DNA of 32,564 bases from an uncultured Solobacterium sp. Lineage in GTDB: Bacteria; Bacillota_I; Bacilli_A; Erysipelotrichales; Erysipelotrichaceae. Position 1 is the first letter of the stretch, and each line of letters starts with the position of its first letter. A program made the position numbers and the translations under genes. This document shows, piece after piece, positions 32,516-32,564 of this stretch. Under the pieces are notes generated by a model. It did not search any database. It saw nothing but the letters and a program-made list of their open reading frames with translations, and was not told where the DNA came from. The DNA lies in the NCBI GenBank assembly GCA_900543035.1, contig UQPV01000032.1, positions 1 through 32,564 on the forward strand. Reading direction: 5' to 3'.

Positions 32516-32564
32516 CATAAGTGTGATCGGGGAAAGCCCGATGGAAGGACATTCATGAAGACGG

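Overview
The window looks like gut Bacillota chromosome, most likely an Erysipelotrichia-type lineage. That is inferred from gene content and style, not from a marker gene. The evidence is roughly 50% GC with strong AGGAGG ribosome sites, giant FIVAR-repeat surface proteins, a c-di-AMP receptor of the PstA/DarA type, CIRCE heat-shock operators, ECF sigma/RsgI pairs and a purD-fhs pair. No rRNA, tRNA or CRISPR array was seen.

Layout. 1-618 is the C-terminal end of a FIVAR surface protein. 755-2538 carries the ATPase YchF and a PlsY-type acyltransferase. 2552-3973 (minus) is an XRE-type regulator broken by an in-frame TGA. 4211-6421 is a duplicated leucine-rich-repeat surface protein. 6534-7743 (minus) is a split ThrE exporter and 7801-8646 (minus) a patatin lipase. 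8908-9780 holds the c-di-AMP receptor and a LURP-one-like protein. 10170-15302 is a 1710-residue secreted GH29 fucosidase with carbohydrate-binding and FIVAR modules. 15443-18603 (minus) is a five-gene RiPP-like cluster. 18800-19971 (minus) is a frameshifted tyrosine recombinase. 20447-23390 is purD and fhs, followed by an RDD-PHP fusion, AzlC/AzlD, a CIRCE-controlled Hsp20, a secreted His-rich protein/ECF sigma/RsgI-like operon (minus), a four-gene three-component glycosylation operon, and an AT-rich secreted orphan. A second CIRCE promoter sits at the right edge.

The most interesting system is the minus-strand cluster PqqD-like protein / radical SAM-SPASM enzyme / 122-residue Cys-containing candidate precursor / HPr-kinase-like ATPase / S24-S26 peptidase. 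All five genes overlap end to end. Its centre is a sharply AT-rich block (about 16381-17935) whose edges fall inside the radical SAM gene and inside the HPrK-like gene. The candidate precursor and the neighbouring halves of two enzymes therefore seem to have been exchanged as one cassette, while the outer halves keep host-like composition. A broken integrase flanked by 17-bp inverted repeats lies next to it.

Other functional themes are host-glycan attack and adhesion (fucosidase, LRR and FIVAR proteins), envelope glycosylation (GT2 + GtrA + GT-C), stress response (two HrcA-type operators, each followed by a conserved 5' hairpin) and envelope sensing (ECF sigma with a probable self-recognition promoter).
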